From Rhizobium sp. L51/94 (GTDB lineage Bacteria > Pseudomonadota > Alphaproteobacteria > Rhizobiales > Rhizobiaceae): a DNA stretch of 64,000 bases. The stretch covers positions 1 to 64,000 of the forward strand of contig NZ_CP072145.1 of assembly GCF_019355555.1 (NCBI RefSeq). Direction: 5' to 3'. Shown in pieces: positions 35,270 through 44,557 of the stretch (positions are counted from its first letter, which is position 1; each line of letters starts with the position of its first letter). The notes beneath the pieces were generated by a model. The model ran no database searches. It saw only the letters and a program-made list of their open reading frames with translations, and was not told the origin of the DNA. Position numbers and translations under genes: made by a program.

Positions 35270-36180
35270 TTGAATCTCCAATCGTCATCGATCAAAGTGT
35301 GTGTTAAAATTAGGAGATGGAGAGGGTAAATTTCTTGTGGGTTTAAGATATGCTCCTTGTCCCGGTTTAGTTGTCATAAGACAGACTGACCCGGCATCCG
35401 TTCGTTTTAGGCGCTGTATGCGCCAGATTTTAGGTCACAATGTTCAAACCAGCGCCGGAAGTATTAGACAAAGCGGCGGGGATTCGACTCTTTTACAAAA
35501 TGATTTTTTGACCATGTAGTACGAGGATAACCTCACCACTTGAGATGGAAGGCACATTCATGATCGAATGATCTATTTCCGCTCGCTAGCCCTTCTTCAG
35601 CGCTGCCTTTACAGGGTTTGCCATCAAGAAATCCGAGATCTCCCTTTCGCTCATCGGGAAGCTGATCAGGAAGCAACTTGCTGTACTTGAACTTCGTGCT
35701 TTTTTGGCTCCCCGAGCCAGACATCAGTCGTCTTACGCCACTGGCGAATAAACCCCAATTTTGTCGCATATTTCACCCATGCTACTGTATTGCGCTGCAA
35801 CATACCAAATCTGATCACGAATTCGTGAATTGGCAAATGAAGATTCTATGAAGCTTTATGTACCTGATTTCGTTGAATATTTCTGTTCAATGGGTGGAAT
35901 TTTCTCACGGAAGACTACATGTTTCCCGAATTTTTAGCCCGCAATCAGCTACCTGGCCTTTGGCCAGTCCGACGACGTTTCCAAAATGTGGATAGCTCGG
36001 CAGCGAGCGGCACTTCAGAAATATCGCTGTCGAGAACGAGCGAGCCGCAGACAAGCTGCCCAACCGGCTAATGAATGGTCAACGCCAAGCCAAGTTGTGC
36101 ATAGATAGACGGCCATCCGTCAGTTCGCGGAGGGTCCCTTTTGCGAATACCTGAAGGCATCTCCCCCCGGGACCACTCGA
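35270..36180. other. long region without a recognised gene
   Basis: 911 bp between the deformylase start and the relaxase stop. A 78-codon minus-strand frame at 35533-35769 (with LLPDQLPDERKGDLGFLDGK) is the only one with a plausible composition, but it has no ribosome site and no family I know. The segment 35770-35950 is AT-rich compared with its surroundings. It should hold the def promoter. Confidence 0.4.
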
Positions 36181-39100
36181 CTACCGCTGACGCGGCTTGT
36201 GCGAACGTCTTTGCGTTTCCTTCTGCATCTTAGCGATGGCGTCCTTCTCTGCCAGAAGTTCTTGCTGGGCTTGCCGTTGGCGCTCGATTTCAGGCGACTG
36301 GGTCACGTCGGCTGGAATGGGCGTCGACGGGTTTTGGTCGATAGCCTGTTTGGCCCGCGCAGCCGCATTTGCTTCCGCCTGCGTTCTATATGCGTGGTCG
36401 TCTCCGCCGCCGTCGATCGGCCGCTCGTTGGTGGCTGCGGTGCGTCCGGCTTGGCGCACCTCCCGCTCGGCCTCGACATCGGTGCGCTCGCGTATTGTCT
36501 GAAGGGCGATCGCGATTTCTATGTCCGTCTTTTGACCTGGCCCTTGGACTCTGGAGCCCTCGGCAAGGCCAAGTCGACTTTCTTCGCCAGCCTTCTCTTG
36601 TCGCCGACGTTCCTCCACTTTTTCCCGCGCGGCCGTCAATTTGTCCTGTAGCTCGGGATTGCCAATTTTGAAGCCATGTTCGGCCGCAAGCTCGACAGCG
36701 AGGGCCTTCTCGCGCTCGGATCCGTTGACCGTGATCTTGTCCCACCTCCTTGCCGCCTCGCGCATCGCCGCCAGCATCGATTCACGATCGCGATCGGCCG
36801 GCTTTATTTTCTCGCTCTCGACAATCGGCGCCTTGGGATCAGTGAGGGGCGGCTGTGGGTTCGCCCGTCCCACCGCTTGGGTTTGAGCTTGAGCCTTGAC
36901 TTGCCCCTCGATACTGGCCTCATCGGTACTCACGCCAGCCGAATTGCCGCCCCGATCAGCGCGGTCCCTTGTCATTTGTGCTTGGGTAGCGGCCAGCTTG
37001 TCCTGCAGCTCGGGGTTGGCAATCTTAAATCCGTATTCTGCAGCAAGCTCGACGACTAGCGCCTTGTAGCTTTCAGTGCCATTGATGGTCAGCGCCCCCC
37101 ATTTGCGGGACGCAACCTGCATCGCGGCCAAAACCACCTGCCGATCCTTCCAATCGGCAATCTCCACCCTGTCGCCGTGATCGGTGAAAGCGACACTGCC
37201 GGCCCTGCCGCGATCGTTGCGATGACTATAGCGGATTGTCTCGCCGTGCTCTTCGGCCACGAATTCGCGGAACTCATGTCTGACAGGTGCCACGAAGGTC
37301 TCGCCTTGGACCAAACCCCGTTTTTTCTCAATGCGCTCCTGCGTCGCCAGCATATCCTGCTGGGCCTCTCGAAGCTTACCGTGGAGCTTTTCGATCTGGG
37401 GCTGCTGTTCTGGTGGAAGATGCTGTTTGATCACCTCCATCTGGGCGTCCATCTCCGCAAATGAAGCAGTCATTACCTTCAGGTTTGCCATGTCGTCTGT
37501 CTCCTTTGGCGTTCCGCCTTCCTGATATGAAATGGATTGATACTCCTCGAACTCCGGCGCCATCGCACGCACCGCCATCTCACCGCGGTCACGGAAATGG
37601 AGGACGCTTGCCGTTACCACTTCCGCCGGCACCAACGGGCGCATCCTGTCGGCAAGGTCTCGCGCGACGACGAAGTGGTCGTTACCGCCACCCAGTGCGG
37701 GTTGACGGCGCGCCGGCGTGATCCGATGCATCTCCGTCGGCCGAACATCGACAAACCCGAGCGTTCCGCCATCCCGACGTGCCAATTCCGCGGCAGCCGA
37801 GAGATCGCGGGTGAAGAGTGGAACCGACGACCGCGTTCCAGGTCGCTCCGCCCGGTAGAGCCGCAACACGCCTGGATCTGGTGCAAATTGCGTAGGCGAC
37901 CGCAAAGCCATGGCCGCCACGTCGCTCCAGCCGCTGGCTGCGGCTACAGCATGACGCTTTCCTTCTTCCCGTATCGGAATGTGGACAGCACCCATCCTTG
38001 CCGCCTCGACGCGCCGACGCACGTTTTGCGATGCGACGCCTCTTTCCACGCGCTGGATGTCCTTCAGCTTATACCCGGGAGGGTTTGCCCGCTCGAACCG
38101 GCTCATCGCGTCCATGGGAATGTTTCGCTCACGCGCCTCTTCGGCCAGAGTTTTGCGCCAGCGCCTGAAATCCTGGATCCGCGGGTGAAGACGCTGGCCG
38201 GCGTCCGAGAGCATCTTGATGGCGGCATGAACATGAAGATGCTGCCGATCCTCGTGAAGCACGAAGGCATAGCGATGCCCGGCGAATTCCCTGGCAAGCG
38301 TTGCACGCACGGCATCGACGAACCGATCCCTTGGCGTCCCCGGCTTGGCGCTAAAAATGACGTGGGCGACGTCACGGCGCTCTTGCGAACGGAGGTCGCG
38401 CTTCCAGTCCTTCGCCTCCTCCAGCGAACTTGCACCGGCACCGACCACCACATCCTCGCCAAACGATCCGTCCTTGTTCAGGCGAACCGCGCGCACGGCG
38501 TGGTGCATTCCCTTGCGAACCTGAGCGAGGTAGCGACTAACGCCTTCCACTCCGTGCGCAAAGCCATAGAGTTCTACTTGTCCGCCAGCGCCGAACGACA
38601 CTTGCAGCAGCCTGTCGAGCTTGCTCAGGGATTTTCGGTTGTCGTAGATACGCTGCGCGCTTGCTTCACCGGGATGGGGACGGGCTGCAGCGCTGAGAAC
38701 CACTTCAACAGATCGTCCCTTCCCTTTAGCATCGGGCTCGCTCCGCCATGCGATGCGGTGGCCAGGCAGCGCCTGTTTCAACGCCTCGCCCACAGCCTCA
38801 TCTGAGTGCGATCGTACGAACAATCCCAGCCGCAGCACATCCTTTGACGGCTGACGCCCGTATTCTTCTGCCCATTCGTCGGCAAGCGCCTGGATCCAAG
38901 ATGCGCCTGCAACCTGTTCACCGGTTTCGCGCTCAATGGTCAATTCGCCATCACGGCTCTGATAGGCAAGAAGTTTGCGGACACGGGCACTTCCGGCAGC
39001 AAAACTCACCAGCTTGACCACTGCCGGCTGTGACCCTGCCGCAACGCCCAGGCGCTCGGCCAGGCCGGTAGTCCAGATCGGCGCGGCTCTCGCAGCACCT

Positions 39101-39438
39101 TCGCCGATATTTGAGCCAGGAGCAGCCTTTGCCCTCGCAGGTGAGCTGGCATGTCCCGCCGCCAAGGTGCCCAACCCTCCGCCTCCCCCGCTAACGCGGC
39201 GCTTGCGTCCTTCATCCTCCAACTCCATCGGTACGGGCATGAACCCCGTACGCGGCCTGCTGCCCGTATAGGGCGTCCCATCGCCCCTGCGGCGCTTGCG
39301 CTTTGGTCCGGGCTTCTGGCGGATTTTGCGGATAGCAAGGCCATCGAAATCCTGATCCTGGAAAGTGGCGGACGCACGCCGCTTCCGCCGCCGCTCGATA
39401 TCGTCCAGGACACCCAGGAAAGCATCGACATCAAACAT
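36181..39438 (-). CDS. MOBP-type conjugative relaxase
   Basis: 1085 residues from the ATG at 39438 (MFDVDAFLGVLDDIE), which overlaps the end of the mobC-like gene; the longer frame is rejected. It nicks oriT and pilots the strand into the recipient. The three-His metal motif is HEDRQHLHVHAAIKM (about 395-409). The N-terminal ~110 residues are basic (KRKRRRGDG) and Gly-rich and precede the relaxase domain. In the C-terminal third two copies of a ~50-residue unit (about 765-815 and 886-935) share KALVVELAAEYGFKI/KALAVELAAEHGFKI and NPELQDKL, resembling the LPD7-type domain of large mobile-element proteins. The C-terminus is Gln/Glu/Arg-rich. Confidence 0.9.
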   Translation of the reverse strand: MFDVDAFLGVLDDIERRRKRRASATFQDQDFDGLAIRKIRQKPGPKRKRRRGDGTPYTGSRPRTGFMPVPMELEDEGRKRRVSGGGGGLGTLAAGHASSPARAKAAPGSNIGEGAARAAPIWTTGLAERLGVAAGSQPAVVKLVSFAAGSARVRKLLAYQSRDGELTIERETGEQVAGASWIQALADEWAEEYGRQPSKDVLRLGLFVRSHSDEAVGEALKQALPGHRIAWRSEPDAKGKGRSVEVVLSAAARPHPGEASAQRIYDNRKSLSKLDRLLQVSFGAGGQVELYGFAHGVEGVSRYLAQVRKGMHHAVRAVRLNKDGSFGEDVVVGAGASSLEEAKDWKRDLRSQERRDVAHVIFSAKPGTPRDRFVDAVRATLAREFAGHRYAFVLHEDRQHLHVHAAIKMLSDAGQRLHPRIQDFRRWRKTLAEEARERNIPMDAMSRFERANPPGYKLKDIQRVERGVASQNVRRRVEAARMGAVHIPIREEGKRHAVAAASGWSDVAAMALRSPTQFAPDPGVLRLYRAERPGTRSSVPLFTRDLSAAAELARRDGGTLGFVDVRPTEMHRITPARRQPALGGGNDHFVVARDLADRMRPLVPAEVVTASVLHFRDRGEMAVRAMAPEFEEYQSISYQEGGTPKETDDMANLKVMTASFAEMDAQMEVIKQHLPPEQQPQIEKLHGKLREAQQDMLATQERIEKKRGLVQGETFVAPVRHEFREFVAEEHGETIRYSHRNDRGRAGSVAFTDHGDRVEIADWKDRQVVLAAMQVASRKWGALTINGTESYKALVVELAAEYGFKIANPELQDKLAATQAQMTRDRADRGGNSAGVSTDEASIEGQVKAQAQTQAVGRANPQPPLTDPKAPIVESEKIKPADRDRESMLAAMREAARRWDKITVNGSEREKALAVELAAEHGFKIGNPELQDKLTAAREKVEERRRQEKAGEESRLGLAEGSRVQGPGQKTDIEIAIALQTIRERTDVEAEREVRQAGRTAATNERPIDGGGDDHAYRTQAEANAAARAKQAIDQNPSTPIPADVTQSPEIERQRQAQQELLAEKDAIAKMQKETQRRSHKPRQR

Positions 39439-39838
39439 GACTGCCCACCAGGCGCCGCGCACGCGCGCGGCTGCTTGCACGCAACGCGTCAATCTCCCGC
39501 TCGTGCTGTACGACAAGCCTGGCAAGCCGTTCCACACCGCCATGCAGATGTTCATATCCGGGCACGCGACCACTGTTCAGTGCCCGCGCAATCTGGTTGA
39601 GGTTAACCCCCACTTTCCGAAGCTGAACCACGGTCGCCTTGAGCCGCTGCGCCACCTCGCCCTCAAAGGTTGGCCCAAAGCCTCCGGCTTCGCGCGCCAA
39701 TCGCCGCAGCACTTCGCTGGTGGGGAGTGCAGCCTCTTCCGCGAACTTCGTCAGCGCTGCAAATTCCGCTTCCGACAATCTCACGCGCACCGATCTGTTC
39801 CGGCTTGGCCGCCTATGTGCAATCGAGGTCTTGCTCAT
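39431..39838 (-). CDS. MobC/NikA-like relaxosome accessory protein
   Basis: 135 residues from the ATG at 39838 (MSKTSIAHRRPSR). The N-terminal NRSVRVRLSEAEFAALTKFA is a ribbon-helix-helix, and LRKVGVNLNQIARALNSGR is the conserved MobC/NikA helix (GxNLNQIAR). It binds oriT beside the nick and helps load the relaxase. It overlaps the relaxase start by 8 bp and lies next to the predicted nick site. Confidence 0.88.
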   Translation of the reverse strand: MSKTSIAHRRPSRNRSVRVRLSEAEFAALTKFAEEAALPTSEVLRRLAREAGGFGPTFEGEVAQRLKATVVQLRKVGVNLNQIARALNSGRVPGYEHLHGGVERLARLVVQHEREIDALRASSRARARRLVGSHV

Positions 39839-39904
39839 CCCTTCTCGCTCCGGTCGCCCTTGGCGACTGCCGGACGAGCCCGTCAGCCCATCGGGCACAT
39901 GCCG

Positions 39905-39940
39905 GTTTTCGTACACCGAAAACTGCTATCCTGCCAACCA
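39905..39940 (+). other. predicted origin of transfer (oriT) with nick site
   Basis: A perfect inverted repeat GTTTTCG (39905-39911) / CGAAAAC (39917-39923), with a 5-nt loop, is followed 3 nt later by TATCCTGCC (39927-39935). TATCCTG^C is the nick core of IncP-type (MOBP) origins, and the inverted repeat immediately 5' of it matches the relaxase recognition layout of RP4. The predicted nick lies between G39933 and C39934. The site lies 67 bp upstream of the mobC-like start and between the mobilisation genes and the ParA/VirC1-like gene. Confidence 0.8.
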
Positions 39941-39984
39941 TATAATTCCCTTTTATCGTTCATATACAAGCGCTTATGCAACTT

Positions 39985-40140
39985 GCCTCACTTTGCACAC
40001 TTCTAGCAGTGGCTCCACTTGTGGCACCTTCTCCACCTGTTTCCCTCACGCCACTTCTCTCACTTCCGGTCCGCACGCCACTTGTGTCAGTCCCGTCAGT
40101 TCGAGGACGATCACCCCTTTCGCCACTCAAGGAAGTGGCG
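39985..40140 (+). repeat. cluster of CACTT repeats and a hairpin beside oriT
   Basis: About six CACTT units (often CCACTT) occur between roughly 39988 and 40083 with irregular spacing. CGCCACT at 40121-40127 is mirrored by AGTGGCG at 40134-40140. The clustering beside oriT and ahead of the ParA/VirC1-like gene suggests binding sites for an accessory or partition protein. Units are short and spacing is not regular, so some may be chance. Confidence 0.45.
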
Positions 40141-40375
40141 GATCTCGTCAAAGCTCTTGAACGACCGGAAGCGGGGTCACGGAGACAACTGCCCCTACTT
40201 AGACCCCTCGTCTGCTCCGCAAACTTGCAGCACTGCTGGTCGTGCTCCAACGCCTTCCACTGGCTTAGGCGCGGGGGCTGCGTTCAGTGGTGCAAGCGAG
40301 CAGGCTTGCAAAAGCGATCGCCTATCTGTATTTGCTATATAACTAGTCATTCACCGCGACATGAAGATCCTGAAA

Positions 40376-41047
40376 ATGACCATTATCGCTTTGGCAAATT
40401 CCAAGGGCGGCGTCGGCAAATCGACCCTGTGCCTCCTGATTGCCTCCGAACTCGCGGAGAACGGTGCCAGTGTTCTCGTCATCGATGCCGATCCCCAGCA
40501 GTCCTGTCGTCAATGGGTAGACCGCTGCAACAGCGTCGGCACGCTTCCATCGTCATTGTGGGTCACCACAGCATCCTCGCCGCATGACCTGAAATTCGCC
40601 CTCACGACGGCGACCGCATCCATCGTCCTCATCGACGTCCAGGGTTCGATCAACGATCTCCTGATTGCCGCTATTGTCGCAAGCGACATCACGCTCGTGC
40701 CGGCCAAGGCCAACGTGATGGAAATGATCGAGACCGTAAAGCTTTTCGAATGGGCGAAAGCCAGCCTCAAACGCGCGCCTCTCAAGCTCCTTCTCAATCG
40801 CGTCGAAGGCATCGACACCAGGACGACAGCATTCCAGGACGCTGTCCAGATGATCCGTGACAACAAGCTTCCAGCCCTTCCCACCTTCGTTCGCGCCCGA
40901 AAAGTCTACGAGCAGTTTTCGAAAGAGGCCGGTTCGCTTGCGCGGATCGGCAATGACCCTGGCAAAGCCGATCAGGTCGCCAAGGCACGCGCCAACATCG
41001 TCAGCGTCATCGCCGACATTACGAAGGCCATAGGCGAAGCTGAATGA
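40376..41047 (+). CDS. ParA/VirC1-like ATPase
   Basis: 223 residues from the ATG at 40376 (MTIIALANSKGG); an in-frame ATG at 40361 is possible, and neither has a clear ribosome site. Deviant Walker A KGGVGKST (10-17), then LVIDADPQQSCRQW and IVLIDVQGS complete the ParA/MinD fold. Next to oriT and paired with a small downstream gene it resembles virC1-virC2 of Ti plasmids, where VirC1 spurs relaxosome assembly. It may also serve in partition, because repA/repB are missing near repC. Confidence 0.88.
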   Translation: MTIIALANSKGGVGKSTLCLLIASELAENGASVLVIDADPQQSCRQWVDRCNSVGTLPSSLWVTTASSPHDLKFALTTATASIVLIDVQGSINDLLIAAIVASDITLVPAKANVMEMIETVKLFEWAKASLKRAPLKLLLNRVEGIDTRTTAFQDAVQMIRDNKLPALPTFVRARKVYEQFSKEAGSLARIGNDPGKADQVAKARANIVSVIADITKAIGEAE

Positions 41048-41063
41048 GCAAAGGGAGGAGACC

Positions 41064-41402
41064 TTGAGCGAAATTCCGCCACTGCAGAAATCGCGTCGGA
41101 ACCTGTCGGATCTGGATTCCCTGATCGCCGACTCCATCGGGAAAATGGCTTCCTATGGAGAAATGCATGGACCACCGAAGTCCAACGCGGCGGTGGGCGA
41201 GCCGCAATCTTTTGAGCCGCCACCGCAAACGATCCAAGCCCATCCTAACACGGTCGATGACAAGCCGGAGCGGTTTCAGATATGTCTCTCCGGCACGGTG
41301 ATCATCGCTACAAAGCTGGAGGCGCTGAAACGGAAGACGACGGCCGGTGAGATCACTGAACGGGCGCTCAGGTCGTATCTGGGGATGCTTCCAAAGACCT
41401 GA
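41064..41402 (+). CDS. VirC2-like ribbon-helix-helix protein
   Basis: 112 residues, starting 16 bp after the ParA/VirC1-like gene with GGGAGG upstream. The disordered N-terminus is followed by a C-terminal ribbon-helix-helix: FQICLSGTVIIATKLEALK and TAGEITERALRSYLGML. VirC2 has this build and binds overdrive DNA next to T-DNA borders. Here the predicted target is the nearby oriT. Assignment rests on position and C-terminal pattern. Confidence 0.65.
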   Translation: MSEIPPLQKSRRNLSDLDSLIADSIGKMASYGEMHGPPKSNAAVGEPQSFEPPPQTIQAHPNTVDDKPERFQICLSGTVIIATKLEALKRKTTAGEITERALRSYLGMLPKT

Positions 41403-41481
41403 TGCTGCAATGAGCGGTCTATTGTCTTTGCAATAAATATGCCTGGAAAACGGCATGTGACGCAATTGCAATCCGCGTCGT

Positions 41482-42299
41482 GGCGGCGTCGCCTTAAGTT
41501 TTGCTCGATAGAGCGGTGGGCATGAACATTTCTTCGTCTACCTTCGCCGCCCATCGCTACAAACGTCACCGCTTTCCAGCCGAGATTATCGCTCACGCGG
41601 TTTGGCTGTACTACCGGTTTCCATTGAGCCTGCGGCATGTCGAGGATTTGCTGGCCGAACGCGGTATTGACGTTTCGTTCCAGACGGTATCGGAATGGGC
41701 CGCCAAATTTGGCTCCGAGTTTACTGCGTCGCTTCGCCGGCGCTCAAAGAGTAGCTTTGCCGATAAATGGCACCTCGATGAGATGGTGGTAACCATCAAA
41801 GGCCGGAAATACTGGCTCTGGCGTGCCGTCGATGCTGAAGGCTATGTGCTTGAAGCCCTTTTGCAAAGCCGTCGCAACAAAGAGGCAGCACTGAAATTGA
41901 TGCGCAAGTTGCTCAAAGGCCAGGCCCTCACGCCCCGTGTGATAGTGACCGACAAACTCCGGTCCTATGATGCCGCCAAACGCGATATCATGCCCGGCGT
42001 TGAGCATCGTTCGCATAAGGGGCTGAACAATCGGGCCGAAAATTCCCATGTACCCATAAGGCGGAGAGAACGGATCATGATGCGGTTCAAGTCTGCCGCG
42101 CAATGCCAACGTTTCGTTTCAACCCACGGACCGATTTCCAATCTCTTTCTGGTTCACCGCAAACATCAAACTGCCGCCGATCACCGAACGCTTCGCACCG
42201 AGGCTATGGCCGTCTGGCGTGAAATCACGCTGCCACGCGCCACATAAAATCGACCGCCGCTGCCATCTGACGTCCTGTTCAAGTTAAGGCGACGCTGCC
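41482..42299 (+). mobile_element. IS6-family insertion sequence
   Basis: 818 bp with inverted ends GGCGGCGTCGCCTTAAGTTT (left) and GGCAGCGTCGCCTTAACTTG (right, read inward). It carries one transposase gene. The flanking 8 bp do not match (CGCGTCGT / TTGCCAAG), so it is either one arm of a cointegrate or has undergone a deletion. Its right end truncates the oxidoreductase at 42300-42679. Confidence 0.85.
41522..42247 (+). CDS. IS6-family transposase
   Basis: 241 residues from the ATG at 41522. Motifs are FSLRH-type PLSLRHVEDLLAERGIDVS, WHLDEMVVTIKG (first Asp), RVIVTDKLRSYDAAKRD (second Asp) and NNRAENSHVPIRRRERIMM (Glu). Intact DDE enzyme that acts by replicative transposition. Confidence 0.92.
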   Translation: MNISSSTFAAHRYKRHRFPAEIIAHAVWLYYRFPLSLRHVEDLLAERGIDVSFQTVSEWAAKFGSEFTASLRRRSKSSFADKWHLDEMVVTIKGRKYWLWRAVDAEGYVLEALLQSRRNKEAALKLMRKLLKGQALTPRVIVTDKLRSYDAAKRDIMPGVEHRSHKGLNNRAENSHVPIRRRERIMMRFKSAAQCQRFVSTHGPISNLFLVHRKHQTAADHRTLRTEAMAVWREITLPRAT

Positions 42300-42679
42300 T
42301 TGCCAAGGCATGCGGCATCCTCGAAAGAAACATTATCCGGCTTTCGAGCCAGGAACATATCTTTTGTCACCACGGCTTGCCCGAACGCACCGCTTTCCTT
42401 GAGCTTGGCAAGACCGAACACTGCGTCACCGATCTTAAGCCGTGTAACGTCGGAGCCGATCGCAGTGACTATCCCCGAGAAGTCCATTCCCATGGCGCGG
42501 GGAAAGGTTTTGCCGGTGACGATCTTCATTTGGCCTGCACGGAGCTTCCAGTCGATAGGATTGATCGCCGCGAACTTGACCCGCACGGCAACCTCACCTT
42601 TTCCGACCGCGGGCAACTCGAAGTCCTCGACCCGCATCAACTCCGGGCCGCCATATCTGCTATATTGAATTCTTTTCAT
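42300..42679 (-). pseudogene. NADPH:quinone/zinc-independent oxidoreductase, 5' fragment
   Basis: About 126 residues of the N-terminal GroES-like domain of an MDR-family oxidoreductase: MKRIQYSRYGGPELMRVEDF, AAINPIDWKLRAGQ and MGMDFSGIV. It is cut at 42299 by the IS6 element; the last five or six codons of the open frame come from the IS end. The cofactor-binding half is gone, so it cannot be active. A related, also damaged, gene lies at 44558-45462. Confidence 0.85.
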
Positions 42680-43259
42680 CAGAGTGCCTCAAGCCAAGCA
42701 AATTCAAAAACGGATGCCTTGTCAAAGAGGCGAGGTCGCGCCGCCTTCTGGCAAGCGACTGAAGAAGCGTCGATTGATATAAGTCTGGACATGCTTTCAG
42801 ATCCTTTCTGGCGTTGTACGAGAGAGGGTTCGACGTCTTTCTCTGCAATTGCAAACGTACATAAACCAGCATGGGGACAGTTTCTGTCACCATTCTTTCA
42901 GAACAATCAAATGCAAAGTGCCGGAGCAGATGTCGGCTGCAAGGAGGTACAGATAAGTGCCGAGTTCACCGACGCCTGTTCGATTTGGCCGCATGGTTGG
43001 GCCAGCCGAGGTTGATCCGGCTGGCCCACTTGGGATGATAGTTTGGGTTTGCCGCAATCGGCCGCCCCTCGTACTCGTCAAGGCGGCGGCTCTGCCTTGC
43101 AGCGGGCAATGAGCGCGTTGTCGGCAGCGCTTGCGTATTGTCGACCAGGGAACTCGGGAATCGTGGCCCCGCTATGCGGTGCACAGGTTCGGCACAGCGA
43201 GATCGTGTCCCAGGGCGTGGTGTAGCTGACAGGGTGGTCACCGGTGATTTCCGGTAGGG
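42680..43259. other. upstream region of the truncated oxidoreductase and unassigned DNA
   Basis: 580 bp without a gene I can support. The left part should hold the oxidoreductase promoter. The right part, up to the IS256 remnant, shows no recognisable coding frame on either strand. Confidence 0.4.
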
Positions 43260-43295
43260 TCGGGTTGCTTAGAGCCAACCTGAAGGACACCACCT

Positions 43296-43805
43296 ATGAC
43301 CAACGACATGATGAACCTGCGCTCCCTCGTTGAGAAGAGCGCTGATGCTGATTTGCTCCGGGAGATGATCGGCATTGCTGCCGAGAAGCTGATGGCTCTC
43401 GAGGTCGGCACGAGGACCGGCGCGGGCTATGGCGAGAAGAATGGCTTTCGGCTTGCCCAGCGCAACGGCTATCGCGACAGGGACTGGGAGGCGGGCTGGC
43501 ACCGTCGAGCTTCGCATTCCGAAGCTTCGCACCGGCAGCTATTTCCCGAGCTTTCTTGAGCCGCGCCGCATGGCCGAGAAGGCCCTGACGGCTGTCATCC
43601 AGGAAGCCTATATCCAGGGCGTTTCGACCCGATCCGTCGATGATCTCGTCAAGGCCATGGGCATGTCAGGCATCTCCAAGAGCCAGGTGTCCAGGCTCTG
43701 CGAGGAGATCGACGACAAGGTCAAAGCCTTCCTCGACCGCCCCATCGAGCGAATGGCCATACCTGTGGATCGATGGTGCGCCGTGCGGCGCGGGAGGTGC
43801 GTATG
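43296..43805 (+). pseudogene. IS256-family transposase, frameshifted and truncated
   Basis: The first frame reads LRSLVEKSADADLLREMIG and NGFRLAQRNGYRDRDWE. After about 43490 the sequence continues in another frame as VELRIPKLRTGSYFPSFLEP, then GVSTRSVDDLVKAMGMSGIS. Together these give the N-terminal ~150 residues of an IS256/Mutator-type transposase with one frameshift. The homology stops near 43770, before the catalytic Asp residues, so it is dead. Confidence 0.85.
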
Positions 43806-44151
43806 ATTTAGTGTAACCTCTCAAGCTTGCCGATTTTTTGACCGACGGCTGCAATGCCGTCCGATCCACCGGAGCAGTGGATCGAAGGGGGCCAAGAAGC
43901 CTGATCGGGCGTCGCCGATTGGGTTGCATAAGCAGATTGGCCTTAACTGTACCGGATGCGGGCCATCAACCGCGGGCCGGGCTACCGCAGTGCCCATGGC
44001 GAGACAACGAAGTGAGCGTCAGAAGCCTCGAAACACAGAAATCGCTTCCATTAGCGTGATGGCGTGGAGGCACGAAAGAGCGATCAGAGGCGGTAAGGCT
44101 CGTCTATCCTTACTGCCGGGTTCTCGAAGAGACCCGAGATGGGACTGGCTC
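43806..44151. other. region without a recognised gene
   Basis: 346 bp. It contains several short self-complementary stretches (for example GGGTTCTCGAAGAGACCCG near 44120) that could fold, and I considered a group II intron or other RNA remnant, but the diagnostic motifs are missing. Confidence 0.35.
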
Positions 44152-44412
44152 CTATGCCCCATCTCCCGCATTGCACGGGGTAGAGCTCACCGCCTGGTAG
44201 GTTGGGCTGTCTCCTAGCGCGCGGTGGAGCTGCGTCGAGATAAAGCCGGGCTGGCTCTTCATGAAGGTGGCATCAGCGGCCCAGGCAGCCAAGAACGCTG
44301 CTTCGTCTTCGGGCGCCATGGTGCAGAGATTGACCAACACGATGGGGGCCGCGTCGACTTCCATCTGGCGGGTTAACGGGAATGACGGGTCGAGTGGTTC
44401 GACGCTAGACAT
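44152..44412 (-). pseudogene. antibiotic-biosynthesis-monooxygenase (ABM) domain protein, truncated
   Basis: The 86-residue frame starts MSSVEPLDPSFPLTR and contains IVLVNLCTMAPEDEAAFLAA with FMKSQPGFISTQLHRAL, the first half of the small ABM-domain dimeric oxygenase/stress proteins. After SPTYQAV the sequence becomes unrelated, and the expected C-terminal strand-helix (WESxxAFRAA type) is missing. It is truncated by whatever brought the 43806-44151 DNA. Confidence 0.75.
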
Positions 44413-44557
44413 GGTTTTAGATCCTTAGAAAATGAGGGTTTTTCGGTTGCAACTGTCGTTTTTTCCGCCGTATCGAGCGATCAGTAGCCCGTAAGCGGCC
44501 AGTAAAACTGAGCCTTCCGGCCCGCAGGCGTACCCATCGCGCAGGCCAAAGGTGGGG

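Noticed and set aside
39927..39940. TATCCTGCCA resembles the core of Ti-plasmid T-DNA borders
   Set aside because: It lies beside a MOBP relaxase and MobC-like gene with an adjacent inverted repeat, which fits an IncP-type oriT better; the full 25-bp border consensus is absent and I saw no second border near the cytokinin genes.
42377..43015. Plus-strand 212-codon frame opposite the truncated oxidoreductase
   Set aside because: Its first third is antisense to recognisable MDR sequence and no start site or homology supports the rest.
43806..44151. Group II intron or other structured RNA remnant
   Set aside because: Several short hairpins are present, but neither the 5' GUGYG start nor a domain V pattern could be found.
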